Part shown: piece by piece, positions 17,073 to 25,765 of the stretch
Layout: the number at the start of each line of letters is the position of its first letter
Position numbering within the stretch: position 1 is the first letter of the stretch
Source of the DNA: Thalassobacillus devorans MSP14
Lineage (GTDB): Bacteria > Bacillota > Bacilli > Bacillales > Halobacillaceae
NCBI RefSeq assembly: GCF_000496835.1
Contig: NZ_KI543237.1
Span: forward strand, 452,364-516,363
Reading direction: 5' to 3'
Length of the DNA: 64,000 bases
Translations under genes and position numbers: made by a program
Notes under the pieces: model-generated
Databases searched by the model: none
Told to the model about the DNA's origin: nothing
What the model saw: only the letters and a program-made list of their open reading frames with translations

Positions 17073-19508
17073 CTACTGTTTTTTTGCTGTTATTATTTCA
17101 TCTTTCAATAAAATATCTTCCTCATATAGTTTTCCATATTCGTTAAACCACCGTGATTCTTCAGCTGGTTCAAGCTTTACATCATGTATTCCTGCGGGCA
17201 AATCAGGCAGTGTTCCAGTAAATGTGAAATGGTTTTTGTTTTGTTCTTCTAATTGTAAAGTTAACTGTTCCCCGCCAACGGTACCATGAAGCTTCCTTTC
17301 ACCCATCAACATTATATAGGCATCTTCAAATGATACATCCACTCTAATTTCATCACCTTTAACATATACGGGTGGAGGACTAGAGATAATTTGAACCGCT
17401 TCTAAAGTTGGCTCTGGAGCTTCTCTGAATTTATCCCATTTCAGAAATTCCTTATTGAATTTGATAAAATTCATTTCCGTATTGGCTGTCCCTTCATAGA
17501 AGAGCCCTAACTTTCCGCCACTCAAGTTAGCAAGACTGGAATACCCATAATGTCCTTCTTTGACAAGCTGTGCATATTTCCAATTAAAATCATACTTTAA
17601 ACGGCCGTTTTCATACGTGCCATTTTCCTTTATCAAGCCGAAACGGACTGCTCCATTGATTCTGCTGGAATTATCATTAGCACTGGACAAAACTACTGCT
17701 TCTTTGCCGTCAACCATTCCCTCATACTTGATAGCTGACATTTGACTGTATGGCGCATCTACTGCTTCTTCGGTAACCACCTCATGATGCCACGTTTCAC
17801 CACCATCGAAACTTGTTGCAATTTGCGGATGGCCACTGTGATTCCTCATGAACAACTTCAACTGACCGTCTGGCATCTCCACAACCTGGGCTTCTGTAAT
17901 TTCATACTGCCAGCCTTCAAAGGTCTTCTCATCTAATACTTTGTCGTTACCGACTATCCTGCCTTGATTTGGCGACTCACCACGATGCCACGTTTCTCCG
18001 TTGTCATCACTGTAGATTACCGCGCTGGCCTGGCGATTATTGTCATTGATGAAATAAACCGGGAAAACCAGCCTCCCCTGATTCGGCCCTTCTTTCAACT
18101 GAATTCCATTACCAGGGCCAGCACCCAGAAACATCATCCAATCTTCTTTGACTTCATCATTCAAATCAATCGGGCCTGTCCATGTTTCGCCTTCGTCATC
18201 ACTATAATATAACTCAAGATAAGATGTTTTAAATGGCTTTAACGGAGAAGTCTCACTGAAGATGTTATCTATTTTCTCACCATCCTGATATAAATTTCTC
18301 TCCATATCGACTGTATATTCAGTAAGCGCTCCTGATTCATCATAAACCTTGCCTTCCTCACGAATCGTATATTCGTTCCCACTTTCATCGGTAAGAAACA
18401 TATATTCTTTTCCATTAACCGTTTTAAAACCAGTTCCCTTGGAAACGTTCGTACCGAATCCTCCCATCAATCCAGCTCCATGGGGAAATCCATCCACTAA
18501 AGCAAAAATTCGTTCAGTTGAACGATCTTGCAAGAAAGCTAAGTCAATATTAGACGCTTCATCCGGGTAATCATTGATGACAATTCCATCATCCCAGGTC
18601 TCGCCTTCATCAAAACTTCGCCTGATTACTGCATCAATATTATTGGGAGAATCAGCCCCACTCTCAACTCTTCTGTCGATTCCCGCTATAAGGGTATTCT
18701 CTTTCGTATTAAACAAAGCAGGTATTCGGTAGTTATTGGAACCCATGAATCCTGGATAAAAGAGGCTTGCAGGTTCTGTAATATAGGCGTCGTCGGGCAT
18801 TGGATTGACCAATGCTTCTTTAGAGGTTACTTCTGTGGTGTTAATAAGTAGTTGATCAGAGAGAGGAGTGGAGTAGAATTCAAAGAAGTCAATGTCCCCT
18901 TCAAACGGATAAGGATTTCCTCCCGATGCCCGTTCAGTTATACCCAGTTTTGCACTGTTTGGTTCGTAGATGTTAGCGAGGAATTTCACAGGTGAAGTTT
19001 GATCATGCTTTATTAATTCACCATCAAGAAAATACTTATAACCTTCCTCCTTGTCTACAGACATTGCTAAAGTATAAACTTCACCTTTTTTTAAAGACAG
19101 ATTAGAGGCTTGGATGTGTATATTTTTTTGTGGTTCACCAGGTTTTTCATACCGGTTTTCACTACCAATCGCTCCAGGCGATACATATAAATGAAAATGC
19201 CCGTTTGCAAGCCTGTTATTGCTTAAAGAAAACAAAGACATAATCGAATCACCAGTATAACGGAATCTGACCACGATCGTTCCTTCTTCCTGCTGCTTCA
19301 GGATGTTTAACTTATTGTTTAAATCTACCGATTCACCACTTGATAGTTGCTTGTTCTCGATTCGTAATGTCGGCTCTGCACTTTCTTCAGAAGCAGCAGA
19401 TAATCCAGTAACAGGTTGAAAAGCTGAAACTACTAAAAGAAATACCAGAACCAGCAGAAAAGCTTTTTTGTTCAAACAATCTCCTCCTATTTTATAAAAA
19501 AGTTTCAA
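17073..19508 (-). CDS. nanH: Secreted sialidase (GH33) with N-terminal lectin-like domain
   Basis: 811 residues. After a signal peptide (hydrophobic core ~16-30) a concanavalin-like domain (about 45-225) precedes the six-bladed sialidase propeller. The RIP motif is at 261-263 in NNYRIPALF, and four Asp boxes are visible at 298-305 (SFDEGETW), 436-443, 500-507 and 566-573 (SFDGGETW). No anchor motif, so it is probably released. It should free sialic acid from glycans for SiaPQM. Two TTG starts are possible: 19508 after AAGGAGGA, and 19475 after GGAGGAG, which gives a more typical signal peptide (MNKKAFLLVLVF). An insert (about 350-430) lies between Asp boxes 1 and 2. Own promoter and terminator. 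Confidence 0.93.
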   Translation of the reverse strand: MKLFYKIGGDCLNKKAFLLVLVFLLVVSAFQPVTGLSAASEESAEPTLRIENKQLSSGESVDLNNKLNILKQQEEGTIVVRFRYTGDSIMSLFSLSNNRLANGHFHLYVSPGAIGSENRYEKPGEPQKNIHIQASNLSLKKGEVYTLAMSVDKEEGYKYFLDGELIKHDQTSPVKFLANIYEPNSAKLGITERASGGNPYPFEGDIDFFEFYSTPLSDQLLINTTEVTSKEALVNPMPDDAYITEPASLFYPGFMGSNNYRIPALFNTKENTLIAGIDRRVESGADSPNNIDAVIRRSFDEGETWDDGIVINDYPDEASNIDLAFLQDRSTERIFALVDGFPHGAGLMGGFGTNVSKGTGFKTVNGKEYMFLTDESGNEYTIREEGKVYDESGALTEYTVDMERNLYQDGEKIDNIFSETSPLKPFKTSYLELYYSDDEGETWTGPIDLNDEVKEDWMMFLGAGPGNGIQLKEGPNQGRLVFPVYFINDNNRQASAVIYSDDNGETWHRGESPNQGRIVGNDKVLDEKTFEGWQYEITEAQVVEMPDGQLKLFMRNHSGHPQIATSFDGGETWHHEVVTEEAVDAPYSQMSAIKYEGMVDGKEAVVLSSANDNSSRINGAVRFGLIKENGTYENGRLKYDFNWKYAQLVKEGHYGYSSLANLSGGKLGLFYEGTANTEMNFIKFNKEFLKWDKFREAPEPTLEAVQIISSPPPVYVKGDEIRVDVSFEDAYIMLMGERKLHGTVGGEQLTLQLEEQNKNHFTFTGTLPDLPAGIHDVKLEPAEESRWFNEYGKLYEEDILLKDEIITAKKQ

Positions 19509-19550
19509 GCAGCTATCCTCCTTTTTTGAAATATTTTTCCATTCAGGAAA

Positions 19551-19579
19551 ATAGTAACATTTTGAAAATAAAACATCAA
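19551..19579 (-). promoter_or_regulatory. Predicted promoter of nanH
   Basis: Minus strand TTGATG (19579-19574), 17 nt, TACTAT (19556-19551). Its position relative to the operator arm equals that at nanE. Confidence 0.6.
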
Positions 19580-19610
19580 TACCAATTATTAAAATGACAA
19601 TTAATAATCA
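19563..19610. promoter_or_regulatory. Predicted NanR operator before nanH
   Basis: Minus strand TGATTATTAATTGTCA matches the outer arm of the nanE operator (TGATTGCTAATTGTCA) at 14 of 16 positions, and lies 31 nt before the -35 box measured from its first base, as at nanE. The inner arm is degenerate, so binding may be weaker. Confidence 0.6.
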
Positions 19611-19649
19611 AAACCTTATTGGTCACTTCTTTAATAGACTTATATAAAA

Positions 19650-19681
19650 AGCACACAAACGAATTTTAACGTTTGTGTGCT
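19650..19681 (-). terminator. Terminator of the BCCT-tetR-cocE operon
   Basis: AGCACACAAACG / CGTTTGTGTGCT with an 8-nt loop, followed leftward by TTTTTATA. It lies 38 bp after the CocE-family stop codon. Confidence 0.88.
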
Positions 19682-19719
19682 GAATAATAATTATTGGCAG
19701 ATTTCCGTATAAGTTATTT

Positions 19720-21771
19720 TCAGTTATATATCCTCGGAATTTCTTTTTCCCACGTTTTCTCCGTTACTTTTACATCATTTTCATACGCCCATATTTTATT
19801 GACCAAGTAGAACGTTGTCGCATCACTGGTCATTTCACTGAAAGTTTCTACCTTTGTCTGCCATTCCCCCCTGCCAATGGTTAACTCCCATTCACACTGA
19901 ACCTTGGCTGAGACAGGATTCTTTTCTTCTATTATATAAACGTTTTTATTGGTACTTCCATACTCTATCCCATTGGCAGGCAGCCTTCGCTTTCCTTCAT
20001 CAGAAAAGTCATGCAGCGTCCATGTCTGCCGGATAGGGTCATGGGTAATTTCCTGGGTTCTTTCTTCTTTTCGTAGAATCTCTCTTTCCATGACTGGAGC
20101 CGTCTCTGGTGGCTGGAACTTGCCTGCTTGTCTGTCCTTCTCACTTGGCACTCGCTTAGGCATCTCCAGGTAAGTGGAATCTCCAGTATATAAGGTAAGC
20201 TCCACTTCTTCAGGAGAAGGCCATGCCTGTGGCCAATAAGTGGGAGCAATAGCCACCTCCAAACAATGTCCTTCAGGAATAACTTGTCCTAATGAATCAA
20301 GTTTGATAGCTGCATGATATGTCTTCCCTGGCACCAATGCTTCAGGGTTTACATGGGAGTCCAGATGATTAAGATTCAGCATTCCCCAACTGATTAACGT
20401 AGACTCCCCTGTCGGTGATTTATCCGATAAGCGCACGGCCACGAAAGCATTTTCTTTATTAGCAGAGAATTTCATATGAAAGATAGGGTGCCCAAGGTAT
20501 TCTGTTTGTTTAGAAAACGGTTGAGATTGGAACACAATTGATTTTCCATTTTCTAACCTCTGGTCGGCAGGCAGATCACCTGGCTGACCAAATGGGCAAT
20601 ACGTACCCGCGTAGAATCCATGCTCCTGAACACTGGGCACTACTATTTCTTCCCTGACTGACGCCTTTTCCTGCAATTCATTAGAAGAAACAAACCATTT
20701 CTCTTCCTTTAATTGCGGGGATGGCCAGGATTCGTCCCCCACCCATTTTCCGGGACGTTCATCATAACTGACAGCAGGTTTGACACTGTCCTGCATCCAG
20801 GAAATGAGTTTAGGCTCATCCATGATTCCTGTATCAATACCTTTCAGCCAATAATCCCACCAGCGGATACATTCCTGCAGGAAACCAATGGTCGGTTCAG
20901 GGGTGGCGACTTCAGGAAACTCATGCGCCCAGGGACCGATAATCCCTTTGCTTTCTGCTGGCAGGTTCTCTAACAGACGGAACACGGCATCGGTATACCC
21001 ATCCTGCCATCCACTAACAGCAAACACCGGGATTTGGATGTCATCGTAATTTTCGCAGACAGATCCATGTTTCCAATAGTCATCCCGCGTTTGATGGGTC
21101 AGCCATTCTTCTACAAAAGGAGGGGTGTTTTCGATTCGATCCATCCAATTTTCCTTCCAGCTCTTCCCCACCACTGCTGGGTCTTGCGGACGCGTATTAT
21201 AAGCGAACATCGTTGAAGCCCACCAAAGCATATCAGAAGCAAGGATATTTCCTCCCCGATAATGTACATCATCCGCATACCTGTCATCAGTGGAGCATAA
21301 AGTGATAATTGTTTTTAAAGCACGGTGCTGCCTGGCAGCTACCTGCAAACCATTAAAACCTCCCCACGATTTACCAATCATACCTGCAGCACCAGTCGAC
21401 CACGGCTGCTTTTCGATCCAGGTAAGTATGTCTAATGCATCGTCTTGTTCCTGCTTCGTATATTCATCGAGTAGAATGCCATCTGAATTCCCAGTTCCTC
21501 TAATGTCAACCCGGATACTGGCATAACCATGACCAGCAAAATAAGGGTGCCTTGCCGAGTCACGTATCGCAGTAAAATCATCCTTACGATAAGGAAGGTA
21601 TTCCAAAATGGCAGGAACTGGATTTTCTTCTGCATCTGTCGGTATCCACATAGTGGCAGATAAATTCGCACCATCAGACATAGGAATCCATATATTCTCT
21701 ATCTTTTTCACTTTTCTGGGATAATCGGTTTTTACCTTTCTTCGGTCAGAATCATTTATGTTAAATACCAC
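19720..21771 (-). CDS. CocE/NonD-family alpha/beta hydrolase (S15-like)
   Basis: 683 residues, the usual length for CocE/NonD and X-Pro dipeptidyl-peptidase-like proteins. The catalytic triad is visible: S135 in GKSWGG, D257 in SGWQDGYTD and H283 in GPWAHE. The cap and C-terminal jelly-roll domain (about 450-680) follow. No signal peptide, so it acts in the cytoplasm. Members cleave esters, amides or N-terminal peptides, and the substrate is not readable here. GTG start after GAGGTGG. As last gene of an operon with a BCCT carrier and TetR regulator, it probably hydrolyses the imported compound, perhaps an ester or amide of a quaternary amine; that is inference. Confidence 0.85.
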   Translation of the reverse strand: MVFNINDSDRRKVKTDYPRKVKKIENIWIPMSDGANLSATMWIPTDAEENPVPAILEYLPYRKDDFTAIRDSARHPYFAGHGYASIRVDIRGTGNSDGILLDEYTKQEQDDALDILTWIEKQPWSTGAAGMIGKSWGGFNGLQVAARQHRALKTIITLCSTDDRYADDVHYRGGNILASDMLWWASTMFAYNTRPQDPAVVGKSWKENWMDRIENTPPFVEEWLTHQTRDDYWKHGSVCENYDDIQIPVFAVSGWQDGYTDAVFRLLENLPAESKGIIGPWAHEFPEVATPEPTIGFLQECIRWWDYWLKGIDTGIMDEPKLISWMQDSVKPAVSYDERPGKWVGDESWPSPQLKEEKWFVSSNELQEKASVREEIVVPSVQEHGFYAGTYCPFGQPGDLPADQRLENGKSIVFQSQPFSKQTEYLGHPIFHMKFSANKENAFVAVRLSDKSPTGESTLISWGMLNLNHLDSHVNPEALVPGKTYHAAIKLDSLGQVIPEGHCLEVAIAPTYWPQAWPSPEEVELTLYTGDSTYLEMPKRVPSEKDRQAGKFQPPETAPVMEREILRKEERTQEITHDPIRQTWTLHDFSDEGKRRLPANGIEYGSTNKNVYIIEEKNPVSAKVQCEWELTIGRGEWQTKVETFSEMTSDATTFYLVNKIWAYENDVKVTEKTWEKEIPRIYN

Positions 21772-21786
21772 CGGTTTCCACCTCTT

Positions 21787-22485
21787 TCAAATTTCGATGT
21801 TTAAGTCAACTTTTTCTCTTTTATCTTCTGGTATGGCATGAATCAGAATTTCCCACACATATTTTAACGTTAAATGAACGGCTTCATCTTTTGCTAAAGG
21901 ACGTCGTTCATTAATGTAGGTGCTCATCATACCCTTCCAAATCATTAAAGTCATATCGGAAATAAGTTCTACTTTTTCCTCCTGGATCAGACCTTCTTCC
22001 ACAGCTTGCTGAATAAAGAGAGCACTACGCTTAGAAAAACTATGTTCTGTGATAATAGATCTTATTTCTTCCGGCAGCCCAATTAAATCATCAGCGTAAA
22101 TACTATAATAGTGATCAAGCAGATCCTGGGCAGAACCACCAACATTTTCGATGAAAATTACTTCATAGATTTTTGGTTGTTCAAAACTATGTTCACAAAA
22201 GCATTCCCAGGCATACAACCATTTTTCCAACGTATTATTTCCTTTTTCTAAATAAGAAGGCAGCTCTTCTGTATAGCTTTTCGTAAAGCGCATCGCTGCA
22301 AAAAATTTTAAATGAGAAAGGTCTTTGAAGTAGTTATAAGCAGTGGAGCTGGTGAAGCCGGCTCTATCTGCTATCTTACGGATGGTTACATTTTCAATGC
22401 CTGACTCTTCGATCATATCTACAGCGGCCTCCATGAAATAGTTCCACATCCGTGCTTTTTTTAATTTCTTTCTATTATCTTCCAT
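21787..22485 (-). CDS. TetR-family transcriptional regulator
   Basis: 232 residues from ATG 22485. The N-terminal HTH (about 15-60) shows AAVDMIEESGIENVTIRKIA and AGFTSSTAYNYFKDLSHLKF, typical of TetR. The C-terminal ligand domain is rich in aromatic residues. It is sandwiched between the transporter and hydrolase genes, with only a few bases between them. Probable operators are the two palindromes before the transporter gene. The first ATG at 22494 lies directly on the GAGG site, so the ATG three codons later is chosen. Confidence 0.85.
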   Translation of the reverse strand: MEDNRKKLKKARMWNYFMEAAVDMIEESGIENVTIRKIADRAGFTSSTAYNYFKDLSHLKFFAAMRFTKSYTEELPSYLEKGNNTLEKWLYAWECFCEHSFEQPKIYEVIFIENVGGSAQDLLDHYYSIYADDLIGLPEEIRSIITEHSFSKRSALFIQQAVEEGLIQEEKVELISDMTLMIWKGMMSTYINERRPLAKDEAVHLTLKYVWEILIHAIPEDKREKVDLNIEI

Positions 22486-22497
22486 GCTACTCATCCT

Positions 22498-24036
22498 CTA
22501 TTTTTTATCATCTATATAGACGTGTAAGTGTTCATTACTCTTTAACCATTTAATAAGAGAATAAGCCATTAAGATATACATTATCAATACAGGGACAGAT
22601 ACTAACACCGAAGAAGTCTGTACAACATCCAACCCTCCGACAATGGTCAAGCTGATCGCCAGCGCGGATAGTAAAATCCCCCATAGCAATCGATGCCAAC
22701 GGGCAGGTTCGGCCCCATCTTCCAACTCTCTCGTAGCGACACTTGCAATGACATAACTAGCTGAATCAAGAGAGGTAGCCAAAAATATAAAGCCCAGGAT
22801 AACAAAAAATATTGAGACTATTATCGGAAGCGGAAGTGAGTTCAACACCTCTACAATAACGGATGGGCCACCTTTTTCCATAAGAATGGACGTTAAGTCT
22901 ACTTTGTCTGTCAATTGCAGGTTCATCGCATAACCACCAAAAACTCCAAAATATAACCAACTGCCAAGGGAACCCCATAATAAGACATTTGAAACTAATT
23001 CCCGAATGCTTCTTCCTTTGGAAATACGAGCTACGAATATTCCTATGAATGGTGCTGTAGCCGCAAACCATGCCCAGTAAAAGACAGTCCAGGTTTGTGG
23101 GAAGCCCCCTTGGTTGATAGGATCGGTGTACAGGCTCATGCGCATAAATTTATCCAGCATAATTCCCATACTGTCTGTAGTATAAGAGAGAATAAAGAAA
23201 GTCGGCCCCACAATGATGACGAATAATGCAAGCCCTAAGGCCATATACACATTCCAGTCGCTCAGTTTACGGATACCTTTATAAAGACCGAAATAGGCAC
23301 TGGTACTGAAAATGAACGTCCAGATGACAATAATGGTAAGGTTAAGCCATAAAGAAGGCTCGATACCAAAAAGGTTGCCTAATACGGCAGCCACCATAGG
23401 AACGCCAAGTCCCAAGGAAGTACCAAGACCGCCTATCATACTCCATATCACTAAGACATCAATGGTTTTTCCAATAAAACCATCTGCATGTTTTCCCAAT
23501 ACTCCCCTGCAAGCAGCACTTATTTTCAACGAACGATCTTTTCTGACAAAAAAACTATATGCCATGACTACTGCTGGAAGCGCATATAAGGCCCATGCAG
23601 AAATTCCCCAATGAAAAAAACCGTAACTCAGAGCATACTCTGCTGCTTCATTGGTACTTGGCTCAATTCCAAATGGAGGGCCAGTGTAGTAATAAAGCGG
23701 TTCGACAATGGACCAGAACATAATGCTGGTTCCCATACTCGCACAAAATAACATTCCTCCCCAACTGAAACGAGTGAATTCAGGTTTATCCTGCGGATCG
23801 CCCAACTTCACTTTTCCGTATCTGCCGAAGATCAGCCAAATAAGTATAATAAATAGTCCTATCGTTAAGAATTCGAATGCCCAATCCAAACGGTTATTGA
23901 TCGCGGACATCATACTTGAAATAACCGGCGCCGCTGATTCTCGTAATATAACAAGCAACAGCGTGACGACCACAACTAAAATCAATGACGGCCAAAAAAT
24001 ACTCTTTTCTAATTTAGCTTTCATAAGTGCTTGCAT
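22498..24036 (-). CDS. BCCT-family transporter with atypical substrate site
   Basis: 512 residues, 12 membrane helices. The BCCT hallmark is present at 316-342 (WTVFYWAWFAATAPF, IGIFVARISKGRSIREL). The TM4 aromatic residues of the betaine box, W143, W148 and Y151, are kept. In TM8, by alignment with BetP, two tryptophans (BetP W374 and W377) are replaced by F324 and T327. The imported compound is therefore probably not plain glycine betaine. Three-gene operon with tetR and the CocE hydrolase. Start uncertain: the ATG at 24036 nearly touches AGGAGG, and the ATG at 24024 lies 13 nt from it. Confidence 0.85.
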   Translation of the reverse strand: MQALMKAKLEKSIFWPSLILVVVVTLLLVILRESAAPVISSMMSAINNRLDWAFEFLTIGLFIILIWLIFGRYGKVKLGDPQDKPEFTRFSWGGMLFCASMGTSIMFWSIVEPLYYYTGPPFGIEPSTNEAAEYALSYGFFHWGISAWALYALPAVVMAYSFFVRKDRSLKISAACRGVLGKHADGFIGKTIDVLVIWSMIGGLGTSLGLGVPMVAAVLGNLFGIEPSLWLNLTIIVIWTFIFSTSAYFGLYKGIRKLSDWNVYMALGLALFVIIVGPTFFILSYTTDSMGIMLDKFMRMSLYTDPINQGGFPQTWTVFYWAWFAATAPFIGIFVARISKGRSIRELVSNVLLWGSLGSWLYFGVFGGYAMNLQLTDKVDLTSILMEKGGPSVIVEVLNSLPLPIIVSIFFVILGFIFLATSLDSASYVIASVATRELEDGAEPARWHRLLWGILLSALAISLTIVGGLDVVQTSSVLVSVPVLIMYILMAYSLIKWLKSNEHLHVYIDDKK

Positions 24037-24050
24037 TCCTCCTCTTTTAT

Positions 24051-24080
24051 GAACGCGTTCTTTTTATGAACATGTTCATA
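24051..24080. promoter_or_regulatory. Tandem palindromes, likely TetR operators
   Basis: GAACGCGTTC (24051-24060) and TATGAACATGTTCATA (24065-24080) are perfect palindromes with centres 17 bp apart and a shared GAAC...GTTC core. They lie directly before the BCCT gene, whose operon encodes a TetR protein. Confidence 0.7.
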
Positions 24081-24126
24081 TTAACATAACAATTAGATTT
24101 GTCAAAAAATTTTTGATGTTTAAATT

Positions 24127-24311
24127 ACCCCGGAGCCCTCCAAATTTTGGAGGGCTCCGGGGTAAAATGAAATATAGACTTATATTACACTGCATCGTGT
24201 CCAGGAAATTTTTCAAAAGTGGTTATAAAGGATAAATAGCCGAGTTAGGGAGGACTGCGGGGTAAACTCAGTTACACCCCAGGTCCTCCAGATTCTGGAG
24301 GACCTGGGGTA
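24127..24311. repeat. Bipartite GC-rich palindromic repeat, locus 3, split
   Basis: The first unit (24127-24163) has a perfect 16-bp stem, ACCCCGGAGCCCTCCA with its complement. The second (24274-24311) has the 15-bp stem ACCCCAGGTCCTCCA. Between them lie a degenerate half unit (GGGAGGACTGCGGGGTA, 24248-24264) and a yitT-like fragment. This is the largest of the six loci and sits between divergent genes. Confidence 0.85.
24179..24240 (+). pseudogene. Fragment of a second yitT 3' end
   Basis: The first 22 bases are identical to 9634-9655 in the yitT-family gene (CTTATATTACACTGCATCGT and two more), and similarity continues through CAGGAAATTTT and GGTTATAA to a stop, matching the last ~20 codons. 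Nothing of the rest of the gene remains. It is flanked by palindromic repeat units. Confidence 0.8.
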
Positions 24312-24345
24312 GTCTGGCCTATGAATACTCTTCTAATCTTTCCCT

Positions 24346-24371
24346 GTTTCAACGTTTCTCCACAAGGGTAG
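24346..24371 (+). promoter_or_regulatory. SigB-like promoter of the gtrB operon
   Basis: GTTTCA, 14 nt, GGGTAG fits the general-stress SigB pattern (GTTTAA, 12-15 nt, GGGTAT) with one mismatch in each hexamer. It lies 34 bp before the ATG. The Bacillus subtilis counterpart csbB is named for control by SigB. Confidence 0.6.
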
Positions 24372-24404
24372 GATGTAAATAGAGTAAAACTACGGAGGTA
24401 CACG

Positions 24405-25397
24405 ATGAATAAATTAATGGTATCGGTAATCATACCCGCTTATAATGAAGGGGAAAATATCGAGTTGGTGCATGAGGCCCTTCAAAAGGAATTTGCCGGT
24501 CTTTCCTGTGACTGGGAGGTTGTCTTTGTCGACGACGGAAGCGCGGATGATACCCTTATGACAATCCGTGCACTGGCGGCTACTTTCCGGGAAGTGAAAT
24601 ATGTCGCCTTCAGTCGGAATTTCGGCAAGGAAGCTGCCCTGCTTGCAGGTCTTCAGCATGCCCGCGGGGATGCGGTAATCATAATGGATGCCGATCTCCA
24701 GCATCCTCCTGCCCTGATTCCTGAGTTACTGGAAGGTTATCAGGAGGGTTATCAGCAGGTGATCGCCAAGCGGAACCGGAATGGAGAATCCAAACACCGC
24801 TCTTTCCTCTCCTCGCTTTACTATAAAGCGGTCAACAGTCTGATCGAGGTGAAACTGTATGACGGAGAAGGAGATTTCCGGCTTCTGGGCAGACAGGCTG
24901 TCGATGCTATACTGAGTCTCAGTGAAGGAAACCGTTTTTCCAAGGGGTTGTTTTCGTGGATCGGTTTTGATCAGAAAACGATTCGTTACAATAACGTCGA
25001 ACGCCAGAACGGCGACTCCCAGTGGTCGATGAAACAGCTGCTGGAGTATGGAATCGAAGGTATCTTATCGTTTAACCAGCGGCCGCTCCGTCTGGTCATG
25101 TATACTGGTTTAATCGTAATGGCCTTCAGTCTGATCTATATCCTGATCATGTTCGGAATGATTCTCGTACAGGGAATCGATGTGCCAGGCTATTTCACCA
25201 CCATATCGTCCATTCTGTTTCTTGGCGGTGTACAGCTGGTGAGCCTTGGTGTAATCGGCGAATATGTGGGAAGAATTTATATGGAAACGAAAAAACGGCC
25301 ACATTATTTGGTAAAAGAAAGCAATGCGAAGAGGGATAACCGTGAACAAAGCGAGTCAACTGCCAAAACAAGCACTCCTGAAAAAATGGAACAATGA
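24405..25397 (+). CDS. Polyprenyl-phosphate glycosyltransferase (GtrB/CsbB type)
   Basis: 330 residues. A GT2 domain (VSVIIPAYNEGENI, VFVDDGSADDTL, and the metal motif in MDADLQHPP) is followed by two C-terminal membrane helices (about 232-254 and 262-290). It should transfer a sugar from a nucleotide donor to undecaprenyl phosphate on the cytoplasmic face. With a GtrA and a YfhO protein next in the operon, it matches the CsbB-YngA-YfhO system that puts GlcNAc on lipoteichoic acid in B. subtilis. The sugar here is not known. GGAGG precedes the ATG. A SigB-like promoter lies directly upstream. Confidence 0.88.
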   Translation: MNKLMVSVIIPAYNEGENIELVHEALQKEFAGLSCDWEVVFVDDGSADDTLMTIRALAATFREVKYVAFSRNFGKEAALLAGLQHARGDAVIIMDADLQHPPALIPELLEGYQEGYQQVIAKRNRNGESKHRSFLSSLYYKAVNSLIEVKLYDGEGDFRLLGRQAVDAILSLSEGNRFSKGLFSWIGFDQKTIRYNNVERQNGDSQWSMKQLLEYGIEGILSFNQRPLRLVMYTGLIVMAFSLIYILIMFGMILVQGIDVPGYFTTISSILFLGGVQLVSLGVIGEYVGRIYMETKKRPHYLVKESNAKRDNREQSESTAKTSTPEKMEQ

Positions 25398-25752
25398 ATT
25401 CACCCGGTTCGTCATCGTCGGCGGACTGAACACGGCGAATTACTATCTATTCTATGTGTTATTTTATAACCTGTTGGGATGGCATTACCTGCCATCCCAC
25501 ATTCTTGCCTTTTTGATCAGCATGGTCATTTCTTTCTTCCTGAACGTTTATTTTACGTATAAGGTCAAGCCCACGCTGTCCAAATTCCTGATGTTCCCGT
25601 TCACCCAGGCCGTAAATATGTCGGTGTCTTCTTTGTTGATCTATGTGTTTGTCGACCTGTTACATTTAAATGGCAACATCGCCCCCCTTGCTGCAGTCAT
25701 ATTCACCGTACCAATTACATTTATCGTAACCAGTAAAATTTTGAAGAGGTAA
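25342..25752 (+). CDS. GtrA-family membrane protein, probable lipid-linked sugar flippase
   Basis: 136 residues with four membrane helices; FTRFVIVGGLNTANYYLFYVL and ISMVISFFLNVYFTYK are characteristic of GtrA/GtcA/YngA. It probably moves undecaprenyl-phosphate-sugar across the membrane. The GTG at 25342 is preferred (AGAGGG 6 nt before) over the upstream ATG at 25324. Either way the gene overlaps the gtrB 3' end by more than 50 nt in another frame, showing translational coupling. Confidence 0.85.
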   Translation: MNKASQLPKQALLKKWNNEFTRFVIVGGLNTANYYLFYVLFYNLLGWHYLPSHILAFLISMVISFFLNVYFTYKVKPTLSKFLMFPFTQAVNMSVSSLLIYVFVDLLHLNGNIAPLAAVIFTVPITFIVTSKILKR

Positions 25753-25765
25753 GGCGGGAACAATC

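Noticed and set aside
17073-19508. Sialidase as an intramolecular trans-sialidase giving 2,7-anhydro-Neu5Ac
   Set aside because: No matching oxidoreductase or anhydro-sialic acid transporter is in the cluster, and sequence alone does not show the key residue; a hydrolytic sialidase is simpler.
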